Source: Watersipora subatra
Lineage: Eukaryota > Bryozoa > Gymnolaemata > Cheilostomatida > Watersiporidae
Direction of reading: 5' to 3'
Assembly: GCF_963576615.1 (NCBI RefSeq)
Contig: NC_088717.1
Span: 18,834,108-18,898,107 of the forward strand
Length of the DNA: 64,000 bases
Below, one piece after another: positions 11,501-24,800 of the stretch. The notes beneath the pieces are model-generated. The model did no database searches, had not been told where the DNA came from, and saw nothing but the letters and a program-made list of their open reading frames with translations. The position numbers were made by a program, and so were the translations under genes. Within the stretch, counting starts at the first letter, position 1; the number at the start of each line of letters is the position of its first letter.

Positions 11501-12556
11501 AACATTCAAGCCTTCTGCTTTTAAGTAGAACAGCTTAAACAACAAAACAAAAGCGGAGATTGGTTTTCAATTAAAAATGTGAATTAAAAAAGTTGTTAGC
11601 ATTAACAGCAAGACTTTTAGATCATTTATTTTTAGCGCTTGTTTTACTCAAGACAAACCTAGTTTTCATTGTGCTGAGTGCAATAAGGACTAGTGATTGA
11701 TGACTTTTTAATTTAAAGTTTTATTCTTTATCTTTTATTAATTGAACAAGGTTTGACTCCCAGCGCCCCATCACTGCTAACAATGGTTTCATCAGTGTAC
11801 CTGATTATCTGACTAAGTGAAGCACATCTTCTGATAAAAAGTCAACTTTATTAAAAAAGAGTCGAGTTTAATTAGGACTTTCATTAAAGTTTGCTGACAC
11901 AGTACCAGTAACAGCAGTATTAAATCAGGACTGACATAAAATCGCTATGGTTGAGATCAAGTTTTATGTAATAAGAGGATGTGTAATTGAGAATAAAAGT
12001 TATAGCTAACGACTGAATTTTTTGAACCTCAGAGTAAGCGAAAGCTTAAATTGATCTATAAAACTGTAATTTAATCCAACTAATGATATGGGACTACAAT
12101 CTACATTGTGAGTTGTTCATTTTTCTTTTGCTAATCTGAATAAATAAAATTAAGTTATTTAATCGTTGTTTTTAAACGGCAATAACAGCTTTCAGTAATA
12201 TCTAATAAGCTGAGTGATAAATACCATGCTCCTGTTTATAAACATTCATAATTGATGAATGAGAAATAATTTATGTATATTTTAATTTGTTGAAATGAGT
12301 GGTCCTCATTGGACAGATTATAATCTCCATTGTAATTTATTTGAACTGAACCCAGCTTCATTGGAGATTCATCCAAGGTGACTCAAGGTTCATAAAAGGT
12401 AACTTTTGAATCAATTTTTAATTGTCAAAAATAATAATGTGTAGTATGGAGATGTTAAAGCCTTTTATTATGCTACAATAGCAGTTGTTTTAAATGTTGC
12501 AATTTTCACTCAAGAACAAAACTCTGCATAAGCAATTAATGAGATGACTAAAATGT
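8521..12556. other. Gene-poor stretch downstream of GPCR
   Basis: Holds the presumed 3' UTR of the receptor, a 31-bp minisatellite (9001-9514) and AT-rich sequence. Short open frames near 10307-10770 show no domain and low-complexity composition. I see no gene here. Confidence 0.6.
9001..9514. repeat. 31-bp minisatellite, ~17 copies
   Basis: Tandem units containing TATATGATCAGCATAGATAC followed by TGTATTGAGTC, moderately diverged. About 480 bp downstream of the GPCR stop codon. Confidence 0.93.
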
Positions 12557-12630
12557 TGGCCAATATGGGGCTCGAACCCATGACATTCAGCTTATTAGAC
12601 TGACGCTCTAACCAACTGAGCTAATCGGCC
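12557..12630 (-). tRNA. tRNA-Ile (anticodon AAT)
   Basis: A 74-nt gene read on the minus strand. Acceptor arms GGCCGAT/ATTGGCC pair fully (one G-T); D stem GCTC/GAGC; anticodon stem TCAGT/GCTGA with loop CTAATAA (anticodon AAT); T stem ATGGG/CCCAT; discriminator A. The internal promoter A box (TTAGCTCAGTTGG) and B box (GGTTCGAGCCC) are canonical. A TTTT Pol III terminator lies within about 10 nt of the 3' end. It looks functional and decodes AUU/AUC/AUA after A34-to-inosine editing (family knowledge). Confidence 0.94.
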
Positions 12631-13489
12631 CCACAATTGTTATAGCAAAGCCTCAGAATATATGTGCTAATCTATATTCTCTGAGCTTTGTGATAGCAAA
12701 AGCAAACAAATGGATGGACAATGCCCAATACTAATATAAATAGCTGTAGTGTAATTTCTTCTTGACTGAGCCTGCACTGAGTTCTAAAATTATTGTTTTA
12801 ATTTGCTAAATATCTACAACTTCAACAATATATTGTGAGTGAAATTCTGTAGGTTCAAATGTTTAGGGTAATTAAATACCAATCTATTAATCTAGGAAGT
12901 TGTTTTTACCTTTGTTATAAAAAGTTCCTACTTTTAGTAAAACAAACAGATTCAGTGAAGAAAAGCTGGACACAGTCGACAATTGTATGCAGCGAGATCA
13001 ACAAAAAGCAGGCACATGTGCAAACGCAATGCAACCAAATAGCTAGCATACAGCTATGTAAGCCATGGTTTAACTAGAGAGAAATGGTTTGTAAGATGAG
13101 TGAATCAAGTTGAGCGTGGTGAGGGAAGTACAATAACGTTTCTTGTAGTAAGGTACGTACAGTAAGGTTTCATGTAGTAAAGTAAGTACAGTAAGAACAG
13201 TTTTACAGTCACAGTTTTAAGGAAGTACAAATTGAAAGGTTAGCTTTCACGCATACAAAGACAATTGAGCTCTCTGCAACAAGTAATGTATGAGGTGTCA
13301 AGGCTACATGTCTGGCTACAAGTTTGTTTTTGTAAGTTTGTCTAAGACTTACAGACGATTTTCAAGGTTGGTAGTTATTCCCACCTGGGTCAGACTAGTT
13401 GCTTGCCAATGTTCTCAGTCTGTTATCTACTTCATAACAACTACTATATATTTTATAGTTGACATTCTACATGTCTAGATACAACTATC

Positions 13490-13648
13490 AATGTTTTTCT
13501 GTTGTTTGCCTGTTGTCTTTCATTCATTTGTCCAGTTATAGCCACAAAGTTTTAGGGAAAAAAATTCAGTAGATTTGAAGTGCAGTGGATTCGAACTCCG
13601 AACCTTTGGATCTGCAACAGGTGATCTAACCCACTAAACTACTTGTCC
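13490..13648 (-). mobile_element. tRNA-derived SINE-like element, family A copy 1
   Basis: Read on minus, a tRNA-like head (A-box-like TAGTTTAGTGGG, B box GGAGTTCGAATCC, Cys-like loop TTGCAGA) is followed by a tail including CTATAACTGGACA and GACAACAGGCAAACAAC. The same head-plus-tail recurs at 42800-42949 (-) and 30164-30306 (+). All three sit roughly 240-290 bp from a Helitron-like 3' end once a nested 1.2-kb insert is discounted here, so the block may be an internal part of a Helitron rather than an independent SINE. Confidence 0.65.
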
Positions 13649-13846
13649 AACTAATTGTAGCAATGTATAAATAAGCGCATATTTATTACACCGGTTAAAA
13701 TACTCACACTTGAAGCGCTTGGGAAAATGCTATCGATACTAACTAGCACACTTGATCATTACATCATTAACTTAATTATTAAGCTGGCTTCACACACTGC
13801 ACAGCTTTCATTATCTTGCTTAAGTTGCATGTACTAGCTTACCCTA

Positions 13847-15044
13847 GGACACTTATGTATTCGCCTCATCTAACTTTCACGTTTTCGCAAAGTCATCCTC
13901 TCGCGAAAATTTCATGTGCGAAACTAAACTATCAAAACGAACAAGCGAAAACACGAAATTAAATAGCTTTGTTCATTGATAGTCCAAGAAACAAATGGCA
14001 GCAAGTGATCAAATTGCATTATCGACCTCGCCCACACTATTCTACCTGCGGTTTACAATTACAAACTAGTCCCAAATTGAAATTTTTTTCTTTTCGGTGA
14101 ACCAGGCTCGTATTCCCTGGGGCGGCTGGCCAGCTGAGCCGTACCAACTTTTTAGGAACTTTCCGCGGCTAAGTACAGTCAAACTCGGATAACTCGCCCT
14201 TGGATAAAATGTAACATTTCATCTCAAACACAAGGTTAACTCGAACGGAGTTGTTTGGTCCGTTCCCACGCAATGATAAATTGCTTCAGATAACTCGACT
14301 TCAACATCATTTATTCGAAAAGCTATTTGTCCAACGGCTATGGAGACGGTTTTTATCGCTGTAGAATATCACTTTATTCGAAGCCATAAAGACAAACATC
14401 AACTTTTAGTAGTTCTTAGGCGTCATTATTACCATCATCAGTGGCAAAATATTCTTGTTAATGACCTTTAGGAAAATTTGCAAAATATCAAGTTTTACCA
14501 AACATTCGCTTGGCGATGTCCCATCGAAAGCGTGGAAACCTCCGTATGAACTTAAAATAAAATCGGCAAAATTGATCTTTGATAAAACGCTCAAAAGCAA
14601 AAGATGTCTTTTTCTGAGCGTTTTAACTGCTGTCAAGTTTGCCTATTTTAATTTAAAAACGTCTCGTCAGTCATATCACCTAAAACAAAACAAATCTCAA
14701 TAAATAGAAAAATGTTGATAGTTTCCGATGAAATTTTTTAAAACTTCACACGAGAGGCCCGGCTGAGGCCCTACATAAGAAAACCTGTTGGGGGCTTACA
14801 CCGCCCCCCTCAACACCCCCACGTGTTCATAACTAGTCGCCTAACATTAGCCACCCCAACTTGCAACCAGTGAATACAGGCCTGCCGTGAACTGAACCTG
14901 AGGAATCTAATTATGTTTGTTCCACTGCATTTATTTTCACATCACTATATTTTCGCACTCATCAGAGCCGCGGAATTAAGTTGCAGTGAAATTTTACTCT
15001 GTATGCTATTCACAAAACTAAATACTAGCGAAATATAAGTGTCC
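13847..15044. mobile_element. TIR element with TA target duplication, 1.2 kb
   Basis: Terminal inverted repeats GGACACTTAT/ATAAGTGTCC flanked by TA on both sides, consistent with a Tc1/mariner-type non-autonomous element. The subterminal parts share TTCGC/GCGAA motifs. The interior includes a segment starting CAGTCAAACTCGGATAACTC (14175), like the ends of pogo-type elements, which suggests a further nested insertion. No transposase was recognised. It interrupts the Helitron-like copy ending at 15099. Confidence 0.65.
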
Positions 15045-15073
15045 TAGCTTATCATTTTAGCAATTATTTTATT

Positions 15074-15099
15074 TCCGTGAGACGCTGGCATTCACCTAG
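15074..15099 (+). mobile_element. Helitron-like 3' terminus (decayed)
   Basis: GACGCTGGCATTCACCTAG followed by T matches the terminus at 741-769, but the hairpin is damaged. Removing the TA-flanked element at 13847-15044 brings this end to about 250 bp from the tRNA-derived block at 13490-13648, matching the arrangement near 43 kb. Confidence 0.5.
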
Positions 15100-15100
15100 T

Positions 15101-18100
15101 ACTGTTATAAAATACTAGCAATAAGTTCAGCGATGCTCAGGGTTTCCTCCGTTTTATCCAAAATTGTTGCAAAACAAAAATCCATAAACACGTTCATTGA
15201 GGACAACTATCCTGCACGCGAAGACAAACTTTTGCGTTTCTAATCAGATAAGTCGTGGCATGTTTATGACAAAAATGAAAGTTCTAAGACTTCCAATTGA
15301 GCCTGACATTGCTAGAAGTAGACCTGGTTTTTACACAATAAATAAGCCATAGTGAGTCTGCTCTCATAACTCTTCTCCCACTCTAGAATTCGATAACATC
15401 ATGGAACGCCCATCCTATTATACCACAGATTGTTTTTTAGCTTTGAAATGCGGTAGAGGGGCACAAGATGTAGAGTGTTAGTCTTGGAAGTTGAATACCA
15501 TGGGTTTTAGACTAGCGTAAACAGCCTTTTATAAAGCTCTTCAGTTCAGTGCGATGGTTTCAAGGTTACAAGCCAGAGTTTTAAAATATATAATTAATGA
15601 AGATCATATTGAAGTCAGCCTTACAACTTTCAATTGGTGGAATGTTTGCTAAATGAATGTGTTTTACATTATGTACAAAACCTTTTATGGATTGATATTA
15701 ACTTTGTTTACACTGGTAAACGATGTTTAAAGGGAATTAGACTACAGAACAAAAACAAAAAATAAAGGGTAAATTATGTATATTATTATATAATTATGTA
15801 TATTGAAAGGAAAAGCTCTAATTATTATGCTCGAGTTGATAGTTAGCATTGTTAGTTTTAATAGCTAGTATTGTTAGTTTGTTAGCATAGTTAGCACTGT
15901 TTTGTTAGTAGACTGTGATGTTTATAAATAAAAGAATTGATACAGGGAAGTATTTGTCATGGGCTACCAATCCCAAAGAGATAAACTTATGACTTTGCCA
16001 GAATGCGAAAGTACGCCTGAGTGGTTTTCTCATTAAAGTTCGCTCTGCCAGAGGATATGCAGTTGCAACAGACGAAAGGGATATCCATATGAAAGGTTGC
16101 ATCGTGATAAATCAGTGAATAACTCAAAAACATAAATGAAGCCCTTAAGTATATTTTGTCGGCTGATGGAACAATATAGCGTCAGACACCTCTCCTACCT
16201 CCATTAATTATTGCCTTTTTGGCAAACGAACCCCAGCTTGTTGTTTGTAGGTTAGACATTCTGAACCAATAGGCCACATTACAATTAGAAATAAAAACAC
16301 TGCACGGTGCTGCAAAGTAAATTTCATAGTTGAAAAACAACAGAAAGGTTTATTTTTTCTTTAGTTAATCCAAATACTCTTTTTCAGGAAGCTTCATTCC
16401 AGGAACTTTTTTATTCCTGGTGCATGTATAGCTAGCTACCAACTACTAGCTAGCTACATGTAGTTGTTGGCTAGCTACTACTAACTAGCTAGGTAGTAGT
16501 AGCTAGTACTAGGTAACTAGTACTAACTAATATTAGGTGGTCAGCTATCTAGTACTAGTTAATACTAACTAAAAGCTGGTTCACACTGTATCGCTGTATA
16601 TCGGCGTTTTCCTCTCGGCAACTATTCATCGACTATGCGCACCATAAACCGATAGCATTGTTGAGGTAACGCAGATACGTCGGAAACATTTGCAGCTGTC
16701 AAACTTTTCCGATAGCTCACTGAGCATCCACTACAGCCTGTGCAGTGTGCACCATTTCGGCCATAGTGATTGGCCGTCGCTGGTTTCTCGATCTATCTTT
16801 TCTCTCATGGCAGTTGCTGCGAGACTAGTATTTCATTATTTCATCTGTTTTGTATATAAGAACGCGATGCTGTGGACTATTCATTGATATAATCGCTTTG
16901 ATCGTGTGAACATTGTTATCACAGACGAGGGTCGAAGTTTTGTTTGATTTACGCCGACATATGACGATAAAATGTGATTCAGCCTTCAGTAGTACTAGTA
17001 CTAGCCGTGTGTAGTACTAGTTAGTTAATATGAACTAACAAGTAGGCTACTAGATGAATGTTCTAGCAATTTCTCTGCTTGACTATTGATTGTCACATAC
17101 AGTCTCAGTGTTGCCAGTATTTGATATTACAGCAGAACTTTGTATTATGTCCGATTACAGATGATTGTATTATCAACCCTCTTCTTTCATACAGCATGTT
17201 TATCAGAACCTTACAATAAATGCTTACAGCTACTGAAATTAAGATCAACAGCTCAGCCAACCAGTTTAATGTTATTAAAATATCTACAGTTCTAGTAAAA
17301 ACTTCTTTTGATTATCTGGCAAAACTGGGATAGAAAATAAAAAATTTGTGAAAAGCAAAATAAATTATGGGGAAATTGAAAATATACAGGAAATTCACAA
17401 AATGGCTTAGCAAGCAAATGACAGCCAATTTTATTGAAGACAAATTGAGTTGGTAGATTACGCTGGTTTAGACAGCACCAAGAAAGCTCTACTGGTTGTC
17501 TTCCATCTTCCACATCCTCTGGCTGACCAATTAGAGTAATCTAAAATGGAAACAAACAGAAAGAGAAGTGGTTTGATGAGCTATTGAGATAAGGCAGGGC
17601 AAGTGTATAACAAAATTACTATGTTTAGAACATAAAAATGATGCAACTAATATCAACTGAGGAGACAGGAGGAAGCTAAAAATAGAGTAGGTAAGACAGC
17701 TACAGATATCGCCATAAAATTGTAACACCGATACAAATACGTATTGCCAAAAATTTCAACTATCAACAACAAAATGGACACTAACATCTAATAAAGATAT
17801 TCCTATAAAATATGTATGTCAACCAAAATATGGATACTGACAGCAAATAAAAACAGAACAATACAGAAACAACAAAAAATATGGATAGCTCCCAAAAAAT
17901 AGGAATATTAAGAGAAACCAGTACTCAAGCCATATACAACCTGTAAATTAACTGTACAAACAAAGAACAGCAAAAACATCCTGGAGAAGAAGACCTGATA
18001 AAAGGACCAGTTAGATCTGACATTATAGAAGACAGATAAATGAACAGCAATACACATCATAAAAAAACTCCACATGTTTGTTCATCTGAAGGAGATGCTA

Positions 18101-18470
18101 TAAAGGATAGACGTCATGCTGTCAAGTATCTTAAAGTATCTTGAAGTATCTTATCATGGAGTACCTCATAAATCATAGCTCATATACATGTACATCACAA
18201 CACAGTACAAAAGTAATAGAGGTGGCGAATAAAATTAAAAAGTCTTTGAAGTTTTATATGAATGCTTTGATCGTAAAATGTAGAGGCATCGTTTGTTATT
18301 GCATGGACATTGCGACTTCATGCAGAAATGTGTAATCAAAAATTTTCAAGGACTCGAGTGAACAGCTCCCAGAATGTCACAAGTAAATTTTCATATTGTT
18401 GGACAAGAGCGGTTACTGATACTATATTAAAGCGAGTTAACAAAGAACATATGCTTTTGACTGCACATCA
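15101..18470. other. Gene-poor stretch 3' of ACOT9-like gene
   Basis: Contains simple CTAG/TAGTA-rich sequence (16425-16570), a small TIR element (16573-16987) and otherwise AT-rich unique sequence. A minus-strand open frame at 17292-17513 lacks any recognisable domain or neighbouring exon. I see no supportable gene. Confidence 0.55.
16573..16987. mobile_element. Short TIR element (MITE), ~415 bp
   Basis: The left end AAGCTGGTTCACACTGTATC and the reverse complement of the right end (AAGGCTGAATCACATTTTATC) pair, continuing into TATATCGGCG/CATATGTCGGCG. It sits inside CTAGTA-rich simple sequence. The target duplication is unclear, so no superfamily is assigned. Confidence 0.6.
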
Positions 18471-18476
18471 TTTATT
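18471..18476 (-). promoter_or_regulatory. Candidate polyadenylation signal of ACOT9-like gene
   Basis: AATAAA on the minus strand about 170 nt downstream of the TAG stop. It is a plausible 3' end signal; no transcript evidence is available here. Confidence 0.5.
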
Positions 18477-18645
18477 GACTTCTGGAATTCCATAGCTTCT
18501 ATGTTCTCCACAATGGCCGAGCAAAACAGTCACAATAAAACAAATTTGACATGTAGTAAATATGCGAGCCAGACTTAGTAAGGGCAGGTTTACAGCCTCT
18601 GATCAAGCTATGTGAACCCGACATCACCTACTGGTTATTCAGACA

Positions 18646-18846
18646 CTAAAGTGTCTGCTGCCTCCTCAGTAACATTGCTTCTTCAAATCTTCGACGAGAG
18701 TCAAGATAGATCATGCTCTCAGCGTATGTCTTAGGCAGCGCTGTCGGAACAGGTCGGCCATCTGCTGTTTCAAGCGTGAAGTGAAACTCATTGGTCGTAC
18801 AACTGGCGCCCGTCTCTGGATCCCTCACCTCGGCATACACACGAAC
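18646..18846 (-). CDS. ACOT9: ACOT9-like exon 8 (C-terminus)
   Basis: Acceptor TTGTAG, phase 0, ends at TAG. Encodes VRVYAEVRDPETG, TTNEFHFTLE, LPKTYAESMIYLDSRRRFEE and the tail. The PKTY-ESM-YLD motif is characteristic of the second HotDog domain end in ACOT9-type enzymes. Confidence 0.95.
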   Translation of the reverse strand, partial: VRVYAEVRDPETGASCTTNEFHFTLETADGRPVPTALPKTYAESMIYLDSRRRFEEAMLLRRQQTL

Positions 18847-21800
18847 CTACAAGTAACAAAGTCGTGATCAAGTCGTGATCAAGACGTGACTAGAGGGAGA
18901 TTTTAAGCAATGAATGTCTAACAATATTATTATAAAGAAGTAGCACAGTCAAATCACAATTTACAACTAGCTCAACTTACAAGCGGTTCAACTTACAATC
19001 GCTTCAACTTACAACCGCTTCAACTTACAACCGCCTTGACTAACAGCCACTTCAACTTACAACCGCCTTGACTTACAACCACTTCAACTTGCAACTGCCT
19101 CAACATATAACTAAAGATTGAGCAAGTACTTCGCTCTACACCTGAAATGACCTTTTACTACCACATATTGAGTTTCTCAAAACATTCCTGGAAAAATTTT
19201 AAATAATTCAGTTATAACTAGTAGAACCTCACGATAGTTTCATTTCTGAATAAATAGTATTAACAGTAAAGAGAGATTAGAAAGAAAACTATAGTGTTCC
19301 GCAAAATATCTACTTCATAATGATAATACAGTAGTATATATAAGATAATAATAACTGGGTGCACTGTAATTGGTATTGAAATAACTTTTAATAGCTACAT
19401 GACTCTAGACGGGACATACATACTTTAGTGGCTAACGGTTGTCCTTATTCTTTTTTGTTTTATGGTTGTTGAATGGCATAATTTGTAAACTTTGTAATTT
19501 GTAAATTTGGAAACAGCATAATTTTAAAAACATTCCTGTTTGAAATGAAATTATTGCCAATAAAGTTATATAATAATAAAGTCTCTTAATATTATCACAT
19601 AAGTGAGAGTGATTCTCAGTTGTAAGTATTTACAAATATTAATTTATTTACTATTTGGTAATATTACTATTATTTACATATCCAGAGAATGTTAGCACCG
19701 GATCAGAATATTCATAGCACAGAATCAAACCATAAACCTTTTAAAGTCCTATAAAGAAACCACAATTAGAATTTTTAGAAAACATGAATGAAAGTATATT
19801 CTCTGTTGTAGAAAGACACCTTTTCCCTGATCATATATTACAGAGAATCAGTCTGTAACTGAAGCGACAAATACCGATAACAATAATATAGACCTGCAAA
19901 ACTAAACATAAAAACTATACCTGCATTTGGTGATTTTCTGTGTAAGCAACTTGAGAAGAGAAATACAAAAAGGAACCAATGGCAACTGGAGCTTTGAATA
20001 TGATGTCATCAACAGCCACTGTAATACACCTGTAATTAGAAACAATGCTTGGCTATAAACACAAATATTGTATTCACATCTTAGCAATGCAGCTCTGAAT
20101 ATCCATAGTTTAATGGTTAGACAGTTTGGTCACTGTAGTCAGAGGAATGTAGGTTAATATCTCTATGATTCATATAAAGATTCATAGAAGTGAATACAAG
20201 CCTTGAGAAAAAGCTTGCAGATGTGGTTCTCAACATGCAGAAGGAATCGCATAACTATGAAAATCATTATGCAGATAATACTGTGAATAGTACAGTAAAG
20301 AAGTTAAAGGAAACATAACTTCACTACAGTAGTTACAGAAAGTGTTACAGTAGGTACTGTAAGTATTAGTGTAGTATATATGCACTCTAACTACATATTA
20401 CAATAACTACAGCTGATACTACAGTGAACAAGCACTAAAATACCAAAACAACTACTAGAATAGTTTCAGTGGGCATCAAAGTAGCCACAGTATATACTAC
20501 AATTATAGCTTCAGTAAGCACTACAGTCATTACAGTGGTTACTATAGTAATCACATTAAGTACTCCAGTAGCTACAGTAAGTACGACAGTAGCCACAGTA
20601 AGTGAACAATAACTACAGTACGTGCAATGGTAACTACAGTAAGTACAACAGTAGCCACAGTAAGTACTACGACAGCTACAGTAAATGCAACATAACACAG
20701 TAAGTACAACATTAACTATAGTAAGTACAACAATAACTACAGTAAGTACATCAATAACTACAGCGAATACAACAGTAACTACAGCGAGCACAACAGTAAC
20801 TACAGCTTAATGTTTACCAACTTCAGACCTTACGGATCTCTTGCTTCACTACTATTGCCTTATTATCATTTTAATGCAGATAGGAAGCAATGAGGAATAA
20901 AAACGTTTGTAAAATTGTGCTTGGTGTTGAGGTGACTGATTGTGACATCACATAAAGCTTTCGGAATGATCACAGTTGATATGGTTAGCAATACAGCTAA
21001 CACATGAATCTCCAGACATCAAGTGAGTTCATTCTGGTGCTAAAGCTCTTGCGAGTACCAGTGCATTCTGCCACCAACCAGTATGTTTAGTAGCTATTTA
21101 CATACTTGCTTGTTCCTTCTGGTTCAATATAATTACTCACACAGTAGCAGTACTTGTAATACTTTCACCTCTATACGGTGTTTGAAATTAGCTGGGCCTC
21201 GTTGGAAAAACTAAATTTCATATTTATGGTATTGTTAGACATCGTTTATTCACCCAATACGCACTAACTATATATATATTACATTAATCCTTACGTTGCC
21301 CTTTTTTCAAATACGTAGTTACGAACCTAAAAAGTTTTTGTGCGATATGCATATCATATTACAGATCCTTGATTCACAAACCACCTAAATCTAATAGCCA
21401 TTGGTTACATTTATACGTTCCTAATAGCTTGTCAATTTCATGAATTTTATAACAGAGCTGGTTGATGGCAAAAGATGAAAAGTTGAAATGAAATGTGTAA
21501 AAATTCTTAGAGAAAAGCAATATTCATGTAAAGTACCCAAAGATTGTATAGTTTACAGAAACCTATAGTACTGTAGCTTTAGCACTATGAAGCCAAACAT
21601 GAAACATTAACCTGTTCTTCGAGTAAATACAAGCATTGGCCCAGGCTAGTTCAAAGGCCTGCCGCATGAGAAATCCTCCAAATATTTTATTGTAGAGATT
21701 CTTCTGTTCTGGAAAGCAAATCCTCACAGTTTTCAGAGTTGTGTCCTCCATCCACATAGAATCTATAGCGATGATACATAATGCGCAGTCATATAACGGC

Positions 21801-24800
21801 AAGATAACACATGACTTCCTTTTAGCCTTACCATTGTTACTACTTCCACATAGAAGTAGTTGGAACATGCATGTACAGCAGATGCTCCTATAACCAATAA
21901 TATACAACCCCCAACACCTCTAAATTTGAAGACATATTTTTATTTTATATCTACTTTTAAGAATGTTGAATAAAAGCTCATTGCACTCATCGATATGTTT
22001 GCTACAGTTTGCATCCAAAACTAGCCTTTTATGTACAATAGAAGTGGAGTTATGAGCATTGGTCCATTGCAAGCCATATTAAGATAACTGCAATGATGCT
22101 ATTAAATATAATGCTATAAATCTGCAAATTTTTAAGTTATATAATAATAATCAATCCAATACTACAAATATATATATTCATGAACAAGTGACAAACCAAT
22201 TATACTTATATTACATGCAGAAACAGAAATTAACATTTTTAAAACAAAAATATTTGCATCATTTGCTCGGATAGCTGCGTTCTGATTGCTGCGTTTGATG
22301 GAACAAACATCTTTTGGTTTTCAAATGCCTTCCACAATGTCTTCTGATTTCAACTCTTCTTCTGCACTGCTGAACTAGTCGGTATTAGCGTCCAAACGGT
22401 CTTTTGGCAGAGCAAAACTTTTAGGCATTGCATTTAGCACAAATGCAAAGCATAAAAGTTTTGCTCGCTAAACGTAACCTTTGGCCCACAACTAGTTGTT
22501 CATCTACCATCGTAAAGGTAAACCGTTTTTTATATACATGTAAACTGTACTTCAAAGTATCAAGACCATGTTAAACAACGAACTACTGTTAACCTGAGGC
22601 AGTTATTAATTATTTTTATGGTGTTGCTTTCAAAGCTTTAACGGAAAAAAACCAAAAGCTTTAGAATTCCGACAACGAGAGAATTAATTGTTATTGATGT
22701 AAACGATTTATTATTAATACGATTTTAAAGAATAAAGAAAGCATAATATCATTATGCTTTTTTAGTTATCTTGAGGTGTTGACTGATGCTCTAAAAAAAG
22801 AATCAAGGAGATTGATCCACTAGAAGCTGAGATATAGCCAGCCAAACACAGGTCTACCTAATAAAGAATCAGAGGAAAACCCTTCGAAAATCCCGAGAAC
22901 TGTGACGTATGAAATCGACTTAATGGTCATGTGCCGGAGTTGCGCACCCTTACTGCCGTTACGTATAATGATTGTTTTGGCTACGAGATGTGAAACGCTT
23001 CTCGCGATAGTAAATAATTTATAGACTAGCTCTGGTTTCTCAGAAAAATCAAGCAAACATTGTGTGGTAAAGGCATTTGCCCACAACCCCTCGCCATGAT
23101 TTTTCAAAACAGAAGAGCCGATTTTGACTATTGTGCTTCAAATTTTAACTCGATCTCCACGGATATGCTCCGAAGATCCTCTGTTCAACGAACGGCGCGT
23201 GTATAGTCTATATGCGACATCCGCGATTTGCAGTTTGTTTAGAATAAGAAATGGGAATGTGACCTTTTGTTCATTCATCATTTGTCTACTGTGTATCTAC
23301 TGCAGCATTCAGTTGATTTTCATGATTATCGTCACTATTAACAGACTGTAAGTTCACTACAGCCATAATCTTAAAAAGAATAACTTGACCGTGCTGCTCT
23401 TGCTGTAAGAAAAAAAAAACGATAACTTTTGATTTGATTTTTCTATTGATCTATTATCTTATCTATGATTATTTTTTATGATTAATATAATAATCATAAT
23501 GCATATTATACAAAATAATAATATAACTGCGTATAGAATAAATGATGTAACTAATATAATTTGTAGAAAATTCCAAATGATAACCGAGATTGATGATTGA
23601 TTTAATTGATTCCATTTATTAGCTATAGTTAAAAAAATCTCAACAACGCTAAAGATCAGTCTGAATAGGGAAGCTAAGTAGGAGAACAACAAAACTGAGC
23701 TGAACTAGCAAGATAGCGAAATGTTGCGAAATAATAGATGCGTGTAATTATTTTATGCTAAAACTAATCTACACGGCAGAGGGACTGGTTCGGAATTCTC
23801 AGAGCAAAGATTGTTAGGCCCAATTTGATTGTTCTATACTTGCAGGAATTAAACCAATTAAAACGCCGTGATTGTTATAGGAGAGCGCATTAGTTGGCTT
23901 AATTGACCAATGGCACACAAGTCGATTTCATACGTCATATATTGATGATTATCAAAACACTTATGTTTTTTGGTAGACCTGTGTTTGGCTGGCTATATCT
24001 CAGCTTCTGGATGGTCAATCTCCTTGATTCTTTTTTAGAACATCAGTCAACACCTCAAGATAAATAATAAAGCATAATAATATTATGCTTTTTCTATTCT
24101 TTAAGGGCATTTTTCTACTGATCAGTTGATATATTGGGTTCACCAAATGAAGGTGGCGTTCAATGAGAGAGTGGCGTTCGATTGGAAGTTTTACGATAGT
24201 TATATTTCCGATTTTCCCAATAATGATTGATCAAGTCTTGGACTAGCAGTTAATTATTGAACTATTGTGTGAAATATAAAGAGTTTCAACAAACTTGTTT
24301 TTATTTTCTTGTCATCAACTGAGAGTAAAGATTTCATTACAAAAACTTTAAATGCTGGTCACAAGTATAGTTAGGTTCTGAGTCGGCTCAGAGACAAATA
24401 CAAGCTGCAGAATTTTTTCGTAACAAGACAGGCTAGAGTAGAGACTTCCAGAAGGTCGTGACAAAATGAGTGAATGTACGCCTGCAAGACCCAATTTGTT
24501 TTAAGAAAGAATTTTGTGCTTTTCCACGTAGGGCAAACCTTCTAAAGTAGGAAAAGCCATTTTATATAAACCAAGTTAAAGTTAGGGGAAAATTAAAATT
24601 CTGCAGAAGCACAGAACACAGATGGGGAAAGGTCAATTTAGCCGACACAATACCCTAGCGCATCCATTTTTCTGTGTCACAGGCTACATTTCTGCCAATA
24701 GCATGCATGCGTATGTAACTTCATACAACAGAGTTCAGTATGTTAAGAATTTCTGGAGTTGTGATCAGAGATGTAAGGCCATTTGGCTAAATGTAATTTT

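Noticed and set aside
17292-17513. Minus-strand frame reading ITLIGQPEDVEDGRQPVELS, possible extra exon
   Set aside because: There is an acceptor-like site, but no upstream exon in matching phase and the ACOT9-like gene already ends at 18646; left unannotated.
20435-20791. Val/Thr-rich 118-residue frame
   Set aside because: By-product of the ACAGTAAGTACAAC tandem repeat.
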